From Oscillospiraceae bacterium (lineage in GTDB: Bacteria; Bacillota; Clostridia; Oscillospirales; Oscillospiraceae), in contig JAAWPV010000002.1 of assembly GCA_022800215.1 (NCBI GenBank), positions 55,191 to 119,190 of the forward strand: a stretch of DNA of 64,000 nt, in the 5' to 3' direction. How positions within the stretch are numbered: the stretch's first letter is position 1; every line of letters begins with the position of its first letter. The position numbers and the translations under genes are program-made. Below, one piece after another: positions 9,983 through 19,005 of this stretch. Under the pieces are notes generated by a model. It worked only from the letters and a program-made list of their open reading frames with translations. It searched no databases and was not told where the DNA came from.

Positions 9983-10295
9983 ATTGACAAGTAAGCAGCG
10001 GGCCCAGCTCCGGGCTTTGGGCAACAGCCTGGAGCCTATCGTCCACATCGGCAAGGAGGACATCGGGGACAACCTGATCCGCCAGGCTGACGAGGCCTTG
10101 GAGGCCCGGGAACTCATCAAGTGCCGGGTGCTGGAGAATTCGGAGTACACCGCCCGGGAGGCCGCGGAGCTTCTTTCTCAGAAGGTCCGTGCGGAGATTG
10201 TCCAGGTCATTGGAACAAAATTCATTTTATATCGTCCAAGTCATAAGAAGGACAAAAAAGACAAGATCGTTCTGGTGAAAGCCAGCAGGAAATAA
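9975..10295 (+). CDS. yhbY: YhbY/CRS1-family RNA-binding protein
   Basis: [55 protein letters not shown]. Confidence 0.93.
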   Translation: [106 protein letters not shown]

Positions 10296-10345
10296 GGCCC
10301 ATTGCCTGAGAAACTGTCTGCCCAAGAGAAAAGGGGGAGTCCTTT

Positions 10346-11548
10346 GTGAAGATTGGTATCTATGGAGGCACCTTTAACCCGCCCCACCTGGGGCATCTCA
10401 CCTCGGCCCGGTTTGCCATGGAGGCCCTGGGGCTGGACAAGCTGCTGTTCATGCCGGCAGGAACACCACCCCACAAGGTTTTGCCGGAGGGCTCTCCCAC
10501 ACCGGAGCAGCGGCTCCGGATGATGGAGCTTGCCGCTGACAGTATGCTCCTGCCTGACCGGGTGGAGATATCCGATCTGGAGCTTCAGCGAGAGGGGAAG
10601 AGCTTTACCTCGGACACTCTCCGGCAGCTTCATGAGGTATTTCCCGATGACGAGCTGTGGTTCCTCATGGGCACCGATATGTTTCTGACCCTTCACAAGT
10701 GGCACGAGCCGGAAGTCATCTGTTCCCTGGCCCATTTGGCGGCCTTTGCCCGGACTGAGAAGGACACGGGAGAGATGCTGGAGATCCAGGGGAAGTATCT
10801 CGGCGAGACTTATGGGGCAAGCTGTACCGTTGTCCAGTTGCCCCGGATCATTCCCGTGTCCTCCACCCAGCTGCGGGAGCTGCTTCGGAAGGGGGAGGGA
10901 CGGCAATACCTTGCCCCGGGGGTCTACGGCTATGTCCTGCGTCATGGACTTTATGGGACCAAAGCCGATCTGAAGCACCTCAGTGATGAGGATTTGAAGG
11001 CCTGCTCCCTCTCCATGGTTCATGCCAAGCGCCACGCACATATTCTGGGTGTGGCCGGGGAGGCGGTGCGTTTGGCGGAGCGCTGGGGTGCCGACAAGGA
11101 GAAGGCTTACCGGGCCGGTATTCTCCACGACTGCACCAAGTACCTGGAACTGGAGGCTCAGTTAGCCATCTGCCAAAAATACGGCGTGGAGATAGACGAG
11201 CTGGAGCGGAAAGACGCCAAGCTGCTCCACTCTAAGACGGGAGCGGCCATCGCCCGGGGTGAGTATGGAGTGGACGAGGAGATATACACCGCCATCTTCT
11301 ACCATACCACGGGGCGGGCAAATATGACTTTAATGGAGAAGATTATTTATCTGGCCGATTACATAGAGCCCAATCGGGACTTCGAGGGGCTGGAGACGCT
11401 GCGGCGGCTCTGCTACGAGGATCTGGACGCGGGGCTTGAGATGGGCTTTGCCATGAGCGTGGCCGATCTGAAGCGGCGGGGCGTTGTGATCCATGCAAAT
11501 ACACAGGGAGCGCTGGACTGGGTGCGGGAGCACCGGAAAGGACCGTAA
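10346..11548 (+). CDS. nadD: Fused nicotinate-nucleotide adenylyltransferase (NadD) and YqeK-type HD-domain phosphohydrolase
   Basis: Single 400-aa ORF: N-terminal GIYGGTFNPPHLGHLTSARFA... (NadD) and C-terminal HAKRHAHILGVAGEAVRLAERWGADKEKAYRAGILHDCTKYL (HD/YqeK). Confidence 0.93.
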   Translation: MKIGIYGGTFNPPHLGHLTSARFAMEALGLDKLLFMPAGTPPHKVLPEGSPTPEQRLRMMELAADSMLLPDRVEISDLELQREGKSFTSDTLRQLHEVFPDDELWFLMGTDMFLTLHKWHEPEVICSLAHLAAFARTEKDTGEMLEIQGKYLGETYGASCTVVQLPRIIPVSSTQLRELLRKGEGRQYLAPGVYGYVLRHGLYGTKADLKHLSDEDLKACSLSMVHAKRHAHILGVAGEAVRLAERWGADKEKAYRAGILHDCTKYLELEAQLAICQKYGVEIDELERKDAKLLHSKTGAAIARGEYGVDEEIYTAIFYHTTGRANMTLMEKIIYLADYIEPNRDFEGLETLRRLCYEDLDAGLEMGFAMSVADLKRRGVVIHANTQGALDWVREHRKGP

Positions 11549-13675
11549 ATGAAGGACGAAAAAGAACAGGGGACCGGCGGCAAGACTCCGCCGAAAAAGC
11601 CACGGGGGAACGGACGAGGCGCCCAACCCATACAGGGGACGAGCCGAGGCACAACCCGGCCCGTTCGAAGGTTTGATGTGGACATTCCAGGCCCGGGAGA
11701 GCCGGAAACCGGAATGGGACTCGGAGCGGAAACGCCTGTACCTGCCGGGGAAAAACCGGAAGAGTCTGTGGCTGCCGAAAAAAAGCCCGCTGAGAGGCCG
11801 AAAAGAACTGCCGGAGCCAAGGACACCGGAGAGACAAAAGCTGCCGGGACGGTCCCGCCTGCCGGAAAAGCGGCCCAGGAGCAGTGGGCACCTCCGCCGG
11901 AGGAGCCCACCGTCCGGTTCCGGAAGGGGCAGGTGCCCGTAAAGGGGCCCAAGCCCCCCGCCCGGCGGGGAGCGGTGTCCTCCAGAAGAGGAAGCGTCCC
12001 GGCAGGGGGCAGCCAGACCAGGCGGGAGACCCCCGGACCGACAACGGACGGAAAAACCGGACAGGGTACAACCAAGCCGGCCACCAGCCAGAGCGGACAA
12101 GGAACGCCGAAGACGGCAGCGGACGACAGGCAGCAGGCGGGGCAGTCTTCCCCTCCTGCGGAGGGCCGCCAGGGCAGAGGCCGCCCGGTGGGGGTCAGAG
12201 GCGTTCGGGCGGACGGTCCCCGGACAGCCGGACAGCCGCCAAAGGCAAAGGAAGTGCCCGCCGGAAACGGCCGGGGCGCCCAGAAGAGCCAGCGGCCCGT
12301 GCCGCCGCCCTCTTCCCGCCCCCCCAGAGAGCAGGAAGAGGCGGAGAAGCCCCGGTACACCGGCAAACAGCTGATCCTTCGCCGCTGCTATATTGCCCTC
12401 ACCGTTCTCTCTGCCATCATCGTGGCGGTGTATGCGGGATTTCGGCTCTTTGCCGCCCCGCCCGAGGTGAAGCCTCCTGCCATCAGCCGTCCTCCAGTGG
12501 TCATTACCACCACCGACCCGGAAGGGAATCAAGTGGAGATGATCGAGCCGGATATTTCCAGCAGTGACCGGAAGCAAGAGTTTTATACCTTCCTGCTGGT
12601 GGGGGAGAGCCAGGAGGCAGGCGGCGGCCTTACGGATACCATGATCCTGGTGTCCTACGACGTGCCCAACCAGAAGCTGAGCCTGATGAGCCTGCCCCGA
12701 GATATCTACGTCAGCGAGAACGAACGGCTCCTCAACTCGGTCTATACCCGGGCCGGGGGTGGAGAGGAGGGCATGACGGCCCTTCAGGAGCAGGTGCAGA
12801 AGCTCACCGGCATATACCCCGATTTCGGTATCAGCCTGAAGTGGGAGGCAGTGGGCGAACTGGTGGAGGCCATCGGCGGGGTGTGGTTCGATGTGCCCCG
12901 GGACATGCACTACTGGGATCCCACCCAGAACCTGCGGATCAATGTGGACAAGGGCTATCAGCTTTTGAACGGCGAGGACGCCATGGGTGTGGTTCGGTTC
13001 CGGGCCACCTATGTGGATGGTGACCTGGGGCGCATCAAGGTCCAGCAGGACTTTTTGAAGGCCCTTATCAGCCAGTGCCTCCAGATGGACAACCTGCTGA
13101 AAAATCTGGGCAGCTACCTGGATATTTTCCAGCGGAATGTGAATACCAACCTGACAGTGGGCAACTTGACCTATTTCGCCACCAACGCCCTGACGGGGCT
13201 GGATATGGACAATGTGACCTTTACCACCCTACCCAACGCCTCCCCATACGAGGGCTGCGACCATCTGGTGGGCGTCCCCCGGCAGATCGTGGTGACGGTG
13301 AACCAGTATTTCAATCCCTATAAGACGGACATTCGGCTGAGTGAGCTGGATGTGGTGACCAACATCTCCCGGCCCACTCCAAAGCCCACCCCCACCCCGG
13401 AGCCTACGGAGACGCCGAAGGTGGAGGACCCGAAGGAAAGCCATCGGCCCACTGAGTCGGAGGAGCCGGAGGACCCCGTCACCCAGCTGCCGCCGGGAGT
13501 GAGCCCCACACCCAAGCCCTCTGCCCGGCCCAGCCAGCCCCCCGAAGAGAGCCGGGAGCCGGAGCCCACGGCGGCACCAACCCCCACCCCGGAGCTCCCG
13601 GCCCTCACCCCTCCGCCTGCGCCTTCGGCGCCTTCTGAACCGGAGGGAGAGCCTTTGTTACCTCCGGGCATATAA
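11549..13675 (+). CDS. LytR-CpsA-Psr (LCP) family protein with long disordered N-terminal tail and Pro-rich C-tail
   Basis: TM segment at ~aa 285 followed by an LCP core (TDTMILVSYDVPNQKLSLMSLPRDIYV...RFRATYVDGDLGRIKVQQDFLKAL); Pro/Thr C-terminal repeats. Confidence 0.9.
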   Translation: MKDEKEQGTGGKTPPKKPRGNGRGAQPIQGTSRGTTRPVRRFDVDIPGPGEPETGMGLGAETPVPAGEKPEESVAAEKKPAERPKRTAGAKDTGETKAAGTVPPAGKAAQEQWAPPPEEPTVRFRKGQVPVKGPKPPARRGAVSSRRGSVPAGGSQTRRETPGPTTDGKTGQGTTKPATSQSGQGTPKTAADDRQQAGQSSPPAEGRQGRGRPVGVRGVRADGPRTAGQPPKAKEVPAGNGRGAQKSQRPVPPPSSRPPREQEEAEKPRYTGKQLILRRCYIALTVLSAIIVAVYAGFRLFAAPPEVKPPAISRPPVVITTTDPEGNQVEMIEPDISSSDRKQEFYTFLLVGESQEAGGGLTDTMILVSYDVPNQKLSLMSLPRDIYVSENERLLNSVYTRAGGGEEGMTALQEQVQKLTGIYPDFGISLKWEAVGELVEAIGGVWFDVPRDMHYWDPTQNLRINVDKGYQLLNGEDAMGVVRFRATYVDGDLGRIKVQQDFLKALISQCLQMDNLLKNLGSYLDIFQRNVNTNLTVGNLTYFATNALTGLDMDNVTFTTLPNASPYEGCDHLVGVPRQIVVTVNQYFNPYKTDIRLSELDVVTNISRPTPKPTPTPEPTETPKVEDPKESHRPTESEEPEDPVTQLPPGVSPTPKPSARPSQPPEESREPEPTAAPTPTPELPALTPPPAPSAPSEPEGEPLLPPGI

Positions 13676-13690
13676 GAAAGGAGAACCCAT

Positions 13691-14053
13691 ATGACACCCA
13701 AAGAAACCGCCCTGCTGCTGGCCAAAGCCCTGGACAGCAGGAAGGGGCTTGATATCAAGGTACTGGAGACCGGGCACCTCACCACCCTGGCCGACTATTT
13801 CGTCCTCTGCTCCGCCACCTCCTCCACCCAGATCCGCGCCCTTGCCGAGGCCTGCGAGAAAGCCATGAAAGAGCAGGCGGGGGAGGACCCCCACCACGTG
13901 GAAGGCCACCGGGGCGGCACCTGGGTGCTGCTGGACTTCTCCGCCGTGGTGGTCCACATCTTCAATGAGGAGGCCAGGGAGTTCTACGATCTGGAGCGGC
14001 TCTGGAGTGATGCCACCCCGGTGGATCTCACCGGCATCCTTACGGATAACTGA
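13691..14053 (+). CDS. rsfS: Ribosomal silencing factor RsfS
   Basis: MTPKETALLLAKALDSRKGLDIKVLETGHLTTLADYFVLCSATSSTQIRALAE...DPHHVEGHRGGTWVLLDFSAVVVHIF. Confidence 0.95.
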   Translation: MTPKETALLLAKALDSRKGLDIKVLETGHLTTLADYFVLCSATSSTQIRALAEACEKAMKEQAGEDPHHVEGHRGGTWVLLDFSAVVVHIFNEEAREFYDLERLWSDATPVDLTGILTDN

Positions 14054-14054
14054 G

Positions 14055-14094
14055 AAAAAAGGAGGCTTCCCGTTTTTGGGAAGCCTCCTTTTTT
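14055..14094. terminator. Bidirectional rho-independent terminator
   Basis: AAAAAAGGAGGCTTCCC-GTTTTT-GGGAAGCCTCCTTTTTT. Confidence 0.9.
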
Positions 14095-14103
14095 GCGTGA
14101 AGA

Positions 14104-14646
14104 TCAAAATTTCTCCGCCAAGGCGGCGGCACGGGGCTCGCCGTCGGTCTTCTTGACAGCGCCTGCTTCCAAAACGCCGGGGACCAGCACCTGGCCCACG
14201 TCTGTCCAGCCGTTAAGGGCGGCGGTGCGCTCGTAGGGGATGCGGATACCGTCCAGGACGGCGGGGTCCTCCTCCTCGCAGCAGGCGATGAGGGCCGTCT
14301 TCTTGCCCTTGAAGTCCTTGCCGCCAATGACAAAGGAGAACATTTTGTCGATGACATTCTTAATTTGCCCGGGCATGGAGTACCAATAGAGGGGCATGGC
14401 GAAGACAATGCCGTCGGCAGTGAGAAGGTCGTCGGCGATGACATTGAAATCGTCGTCGAATGTACAGGGCTTGCCGGTGGAGTAGCAGGTCTCGCAGCCG
14501 TGGCAGCCGCCCACGTTCAGAAGGGCGGCATCATGGCGGATGACAGTGTGGCCTTTGGCCTGGGCGGCCTCGGCAAAGGCCTGGGCCATGGCGGCACTGT
14601 TGCCGTTTTTCCGGGCGGAGCCGGTGAGCAGGACGATCTTGGACAT
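14104..14646 (-). CDS. Flavodoxin-fold NAD(P)H-dependent oxidoreductase
   Basis: MSKIVLLTGSARKNGNSAAMAQAFAEAAQAKGHTV...GCHGCETCYSTGKPCTFDDDFN; FMN reductase-like. Confidence 0.88.
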   Translation of the reverse strand: MSKIVLLTGSARKNGNSAAMAQAFAEAAQAKGHTVIRHDAALLNVGGCHGCETCYSTGKPCTFDDDFNVIADDLLTADGIVFAMPLYWYSMPGQIKNVIDKMFSFVIGGKDFKGKKTALIACCEEEDPAVLDGIRIPYERTAALNGWTDVGQVLVPGVLEAGAVKKTDGEPRAAALAEKF

Positions 14647-14764
14647 GATGATAACCTCTTTTACTTGAAATTTGGCGCGGCGTCTGCTATGATTATAGCG
14701 GATAGGAGAAAAAGGGCAAGTACGCACAATTAGGTGATATACTTACCCAAAGGGAAGTGTAAGG

Positions 14765-15097
14765 ATGAACGGACGGTGCATTTCGGCGGAGTGCCTGGGG
14801 GAGACGGGGTTTTCCTACACCCTGTCCCTCATCAGCGGGAAATACAAGATGACGGTGCTCTACACCCTCTCCGAGTTCGGGGTGGTCCGGTTCAACGAGA
14901 TGAAGCGGTACATCGGCGGGGTGTCCTTCAAGACCCTCAGCGCCACGCTAAAGGAGCTGGAAGCCGACGGGCTGGTCCACCGGGAGGAGTATCCCCAGAT
15001 CCCGCCCAAGGTGGAATACAGCCTGACAGAGCGGGGAAAGTCCCTGATGCCCATTCTGGACGGGATGTGCGAGTGGGGCGAGCAGAACAGGATATGA
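14765..15097 (+). CDS. HxlR family winged-helix transcriptional regulator
   Basis: CLGETGFSYTLSLISGKYKMTVLYTLSEFGVVRFNEMKRYIGGVSFKTLSATLKELEADGLVHREEYPQIPPKVEYSLTERGKSLMPIL. Confidence 0.93.
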   Translation: MNGRCISAECLGETGFSYTLSLISGKYKMTVLYTLSEFGVVRFNEMKRYIGGVSFKTLSATLKELEADGLVHREEYPQIPPKVEYSLTERGKSLMPILDGMCEWGEQNRI

Positions 15098-15132
15098 AAA
15101 AAGGAGCGGACCTATGAGGTCCGCTCCTTCTG
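15097..15132. terminator. Rho-independent terminator
   Basis: AAGGAGCGGACC-TATGA-GGTCCGCTCCTT between convergent genes. Confidence 0.85.
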
Positions 15133-15134
15133 TG

Positions 15135-15869
15135 TTATTCCGCCGGGATATAGTGGTATTGCAGGTACTCCAGCCAGACCTTGTAATAGGAGGCGTTGAA
15201 GTGTATGCCGTCCCAGGTCTTGTTGGCGGGGAGGAAGCCGTCCTCCCCGGCCAGAGCGTCGCAGAGGTCAATGTAATAACATTCCTTCTCCTGGGCCAGC
15301 TCGTAGAGGTTCTCGTTGAAGCGGCGGACATTGGCCATGGTGAAGGAGCCGCCGGCGGCGTCCTTGTTGGCGCTGACAGGGGAGATGCCCATGACGTAGA
15401 TGAGGGCGTCGGGATGGTCGGCGGCGAGCCGGTCCAGCACCCCGCCGTAGGCGGACATGAGCCGGTCCATGCTGTAGCCGATCTCGTTGATGCCCAGAAG
15501 GATATAGATTTTTCCGTAGTCCTTCCCGGACATCTGTGTGATGTATTCATCCACGGTGAATACAGTTTTGCTGGTGGCGGCGTAGTAGTCGCAGACCGAC
15601 AGGCCGCTGTACATCCGGAAGCCGTCCACCAGGGAGTTGCCGATGAAAGCGGCGTCGGCAAAGTAATCGTCCTCCGCGGGGGCCTCCTGAGCCGGGACCT
15701 GGGGGCCGGAATAGGAGGGCTCCGGTTCCATCTCCGGCTCTGCCTCCACAACAGAAACAGCCGGGATCTCTTCTGCCGGGCTGGTATCTTCAGGCGGGGT
15801 AAGGCCGGGGCCCAGCAGGGCGGAAACCAAATAAAAGGCGGCGAAAAGAGCGGCGGTGTTTGGGGTCAC
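15135..15869 (-). CDS. Exported SGNH/GDSL-type hydrolase
   Basis: N-terminal hydrophobic segment, Pro/Glu-rich linker, then DAAFIGNSLVDGFRMY...YILLGINEIGY...WDGIHFNASYY (SGNH blocks). Confidence 0.82.
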   Translation of the reverse strand: MTPNTAALFAAFYLVSALLGPGLTPPEDTSPAEEIPAVSVVEAEPEMEPEPSYSGPQVPAQEAPAEDDYFADAAFIGNSLVDGFRMYSGLSVCDYYAATSKTVFTVDEYITQMSGKDYGKIYILLGINEIGYSMDRLMSAYGGVLDRLAADHPDALIYVMGISPVSANKDAAGGSFTMANVRRFNENLYELAQEKECYYIDLCDALAGEDGFLPANKTWDGIHFNASYYKVWLEYLQYHYIPAE

Positions 15870-15884
15870 TTGGGTTTCATCTCC

Positions 15885-16595
15885 TTATGCTGGGAAATCA
15901 CATTCCGGGCAAAAGCCGTAGATGGGGGCCTTGCCCGTCCGGGCGGCCCACTGGCGTTCCCCGTAGGCATAATGCCACCATTCACATTCGTAGTTCACAA
16001 GGCCCACCGAGGCCATCAGGTTGAAGAGGAGCCGCCGGTGGTCCCGGGCTTTCTCCAGGCCGGGAGGACAGTCCTGCTCCAAAGCGACCGTGCGGGCCAG
16101 GGCGGTGAAATCGTCAAAGCCGGTGCCCATGTCCAGAGGAACCCCGTTTTTGCACAGGGTCAGGTCCACGGCGCCCCCGGTGGTGTGGGGAGCGGGACGG
16201 TGGAGCCGCTTCACGGGCTTTGCCACAAAGTCGTCCAAAATAAGCTCCAGCTCCGCTGGGCTTGCCTCGGGCCGCTCCCGGAGGAGCTGGGCCTTGAAGC
16301 GGTCATAGATGGCCTGCTGGACCGGAAGGGGGCGGAGCGCGTCGAAAATAAGGATGGAGTAGTCCAGAGGCAGCTTGTTCACCGCCTGGCAGAGCTTCCG
16401 GCACAGGGTCTCCCGCAGAAGGCAGGTCTCCATGGCCCCGGAGAGGTCCTGCCTGTGGTAGGAGCCCTCATAGACGATGCGGCCGCAGAGGGCGGTGGGG
16501 TCCCCGAGGGCCTCGCCGCAGTCCTGGGGGGCGGGGACCGCCGCCCAGTCATACTGCTTGGGGCCGGGGATGGGGGCGGAAAATTCCCGCAGCAT
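15885..16595 (-). CDS. M15D/VanX-type D-Ala-D-Ala dipeptidase
   Basis: FDALRPLPVQQAIYDRF...PAPHTTGGAVDLTL...YECEWWHYAYGERQWA: zinc-binding HxxxxxxD and EWWH motifs. ATG at 16595 overlaps the upstream stop codon. Confidence 0.85.
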   Translation of the reverse strand: MLREFSAPIPGPKQYDWAAVPAPQDCGEALGDPTALCGRIVYEGSYHRQDLSGAMETCLLRETLCRKLCQAVNKLPLDYSILIFDALRPLPVQQAIYDRFKAQLLRERPEASPAELELILDDFVAKPVKRLHRPAPHTTGGAVDLTLCKNGVPLDMGTGFDDFTALARTVALEQDCPPGLEKARDHRRLLFNLMASVGLVNYECEWWHYAYGERQWAARTGKAPIYGFCPECDFPA

Positions 16596-17269
16596 CAGAC
16601 CACCTCGAACCAGCCGGAAACGACCCCCGTCTGCGCGAAGCCCTCGCTTTGGAGAAGGCCAAGGGCGGGGGCGTTGGTGGAACACACCGTCAGGGTGCAG
16701 GCAGGGGCCTTGCCCAGAGACTCCAAAGCGGCGCGGAGCAGCGCCCGGCCCAGCCCCTGGCGTTGATATTCGGGGGCCACCGCCAGGGTGATGAGCTCCG
16801 GGGTCTTGTCGCTGAGGTCCAGCCCAAAAGCACCCACCGGCTTATCCCCCTGGGAGGCCAGGAAAAAGCGATGGTTCTGCTTCTTTAGGCTGCCGGTCCG
16901 CAGGGTGGCGGCGCCGGGGACGGCGGCATAGGCCTTGTTCACAAGGTCCAGATAGGCGTTCTCCTCCTGGGCCCGCTTGGGGGCGCGGAGGTTCAGCTTC
17001 ACTTCGGCCTTGGCATGGCCCTGGGAGAGGGGGCATTCCATGCGGATATCGTCGTAGACATGGGTGAGCCGCCAGACCCCTATGGGGCCGGGGTTCAAAG
17101 GCTCCCCCTCAGGCAGGGAGGTGGCCCAGACCTGCTTGGCCCCGGCCTTTTTCAGCTTTTCCATGCCCTTGCCCAGGGCCTCGCCCAAGCGCTCCTCCGG
17201 GCAGTCCCGGAGGATAACGTAGCCGATGCCCCGGGTGGGGATCTCTCTTTGGATGACTTCCAGTACCAT
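16595..17269 (-). CDS. GNAT family N-acetyltransferase
   Basis: C-terminal ELITLAVAPEYQRQGLGRALLRAALESLG...NAPALGLLQSEGF. Confidence 0.88.
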   Translation of the reverse strand: MVLEVIQREIPTRGIGYVILRDCPEERLGEALGKGMEKLKKAGAKQVWATSLPEGEPLNPGPIGVWRLTHVYDDIRMECPLSQGHAKAEVKLNLRAPKRAQEENAYLDLVNKAYAAVPGAATLRTGSLKKQNHRFFLASQGDKPVGAFGLDLSDKTPELITLAVAPEYQRQGLGRALLRAALESLGKAPACTLTVCSTNAPALGLLQSEGFAQTGVVSGWFEVV

Positions 17270-17359
17270 GGCTGGGGCCTCCTTCTTTGATGGTATTCCA
17301 TAAGGCAGAGGGACGGCTCTTCTGCCGTGCCGACAGCAAGAACCGCCCCTGCTGTCTTC

Positions 17360-18430
17360 TCAGAGAATAATAAGCTCCTCTTTGGGGGACTTGGTGATGG
17401 ACATACAGCCGCCGTCCAGCATCCGCACGCAGTCCTCGATCCGTACGCCGTACTTGCCGGGGACATAGATGCCCGGCTCGGCGGAGACCATGGCGCCCAC
17501 GGGCATGGGGGTGGTGCCGCGGGAGTTGGCGTTGGGGGCCTCGTGGACCTCAATGCCCAGGCTGTGGCCGTAGCCGTGGCCCATGAGGCCCACATATCCG
17601 GCGTCGTCGATGACCTTCACGGCGGCGTTGTGGATGTCACAGCCCAGCACCCCGGCCTTGGAAACGGCCATGCCCGCCTTCTGGGCGGCCAGGACGGTGT
17701 AGTAAATTTTCTCCTGCTCGGCGCTGACCTGGCCGATGGCCACGGTACGGGTCATGTCGGAGCAGTAGCCCTTGTACACGCAGCCGAAATCCATGGTGAC
17801 AAGGTCGCCCTTCTGGACCTGGCGCATGGAGGGGATGGCGTGGGGCCGGGAGCCGTTGGGGCCGGAGGCCACGATGGGGTTAAAGCTCATGCGCTGGGCG
17901 CCCCGGGCCATCTGCTCGAACACAAGCTGAGCGGCGATCTGGGCCTCGGTCATGCCGGGCTTGATGTAGCTGAGGATGGCGGTGAAGGCCTCGTCGGTGA
18001 TGCGCTGGGCCTCCAGCATGAGGGCAAGCTCCTCCTCGTCCTTGGAGCCGCGAAGGCCCACAATGAGGTCGTTGGCGTAGCAGAGCTCCACGCCCTTCAG
18101 GTTGTCCTTCAGGTAGTTGTACTGGCCCAGGGACATATAGCCGTCTTCGATGCCCAGGGTCTTGATGCCGTGGGCATCAATGAAGGACTGGATGCAGGCG
18201 GCGTAGTTGCGCTGGCCGTCCACGATGATGACCTCGGCGTCCTTGACGGACTCCTGGGCCACCTCAGTGTAGCGGGAGTCGGTGATGAAACAGGCCCCCT
18301 TGGGGGAGACAACGCCGTAAGCCTCGCCGTTGCAGTTGAAGGTGTAAAGCTCACCGGGGCGGCTGGTGACCAGCATAGCGTCAATGTGGAACTCGGGCAG
18401 TTTGGCAACGATTTTCTGGATACGGGACAT
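17360..18430 (-). CDS. M24 family Xaa-Pro aminopeptidase-like metallopeptidase
   Basis: 356 aa; VTMDFGCVYKGYCSDMTRTVAIG...GHGYGHSLGIEVHEAPNAN...VSAEPGIYVPGKYGVRIEDCV. Confidence 0.94.
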   Translation of the reverse strand: MSRIQKIVAKLPEFHIDAMLVTSRPGELYTFNCNGEAYGVVSPKGACFITDSRYTEVAQESVKDAEVIIVDGQRNYAACIQSFIDAHGIKTLGIEDGYMSLGQYNYLKDNLKGVELCYANDLIVGLRGSKDEEELALMLEAQRITDEAFTAILSYIKPGMTEAQIAAQLVFEQMARGAQRMSFNPIVASGPNGSRPHAIPSMRQVQKGDLVTMDFGCVYKGYCSDMTRTVAIGQVSAEQEKIYYTVLAAQKAGMAVSKAGVLGCDIHNAAVKVIDDAGYVGLMGHGYGHSLGIEVHEAPNANSRGTTPMPVGAMVSAEPGIYVPGKYGVRIEDCVRMLDGGCMSITKSPKEELIIL

Positions 18431-18475
18431 AGTGATACTTCCTTTCCTATATGAAATTTTACGGAGCAGGTGAAG

Positions 18476-18697
18476 TTAATTGGGCTCGTCGGTGCGGCCC
18501 AGGAGATAGTCGGCGGAGACGCCGAAGTAGTCGCAGAGGAGACAGAGCCGGGCAAGGGTGGTAGTTTTTAAGCCCTTTTCCATTTGACTGATTTGGTTGG
18601 TGCTAACATCAATCACATCAGCCAAAACTTTTTGAGAAATATCAGCGTCTCTTCGCAACTTTCGAAGACGGGTAGAGAATTTTTCTTGGTCAAACAT
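18476..18697 (-). CDS. XRE-family helix-turn-helix regulator
   Basis: MFDQEKFSTRLRKLRRDADISQKVLADVIDVSTNQISQMEKGLKTTTLARLCLLCDYFGVSADYLLGRTDEPN. Confidence 0.92.
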   Translation of the reverse strand: MFDQEKFSTRLRKLRRDADISQKVLADVIDVSTNQISQMEKGLKTTTLARLCLLCDYFGVSADYLLGRTDEPN

Positions 18698-18708
18698 TGA
18701 GTACCCCC

Positions 18709-18744
18709 TTGACAATTATACTTAAAGTTGATAAACTATACTTA
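18709..18744 (+). promoter_or_regulatory. Divergent promoter/operator: TTGACA-17 bp-TAAACT with two direct TATACTTA repeats
   Basis: TATACTTA at 18717-18724 and 18737-18744 (20-bp period), between the divergent XRE gene and small ORF. Confidence 0.6.
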
Positions 18745-18756
18745 GAGGTGATTTTG

Positions 18757-19005
18757 ATGGATGAACTGGAAACACTTTTCTACGCACTCTGGGAGGAATC
18801 GGATCCCAAAACGCCGGAGTACAAAGAAAACAAGGCACGTCAGAATGCTCTTATGGAGCAGGCGATGAAAGCCATGGGCCTGGAATGGGTGGACAACTGG
18901 GACAATGTTTACTATGACTATTTGGAGCTGGTCAGCAAACGGTATTTCCAGGAAGGTCTGCGGTTTGGCCTGAAATTATTGCTCCTGCTTCACGAGGACT
19001 GGTAA
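18757..19005 (+). CDS. Small acidic protein, possibly DUF6809-like
   Basis: MDELETLFYALWEESDPKTPEYKENKARQNALMEQAMKAMG...YYDYLELVSKRYFQEGLRFGLKLLLLLHEDW; divergent from the XRE gene. Confidence 0.65.
   Translation: MDELETLFYALWEESDPKTPEYKENKARQNALMEQAMKAMGLEWVDNWDNVYYDYLELVSKRYFQEGLRFGLKLLLLLHEDW

Noticed and set aside
11330-12910. 526-aa minus ORF opposite nadD/LCP
   Set aside because: Arises from low-complexity codons of the LCP N-terminal tail; no coding signal of its own.
13360-13680. Tandem repeats in the LCP gene 3' end
   Set aside because: Codon-level Pro/Thr low complexity encoding a wall-spanning linker, not a DNA repeat element.
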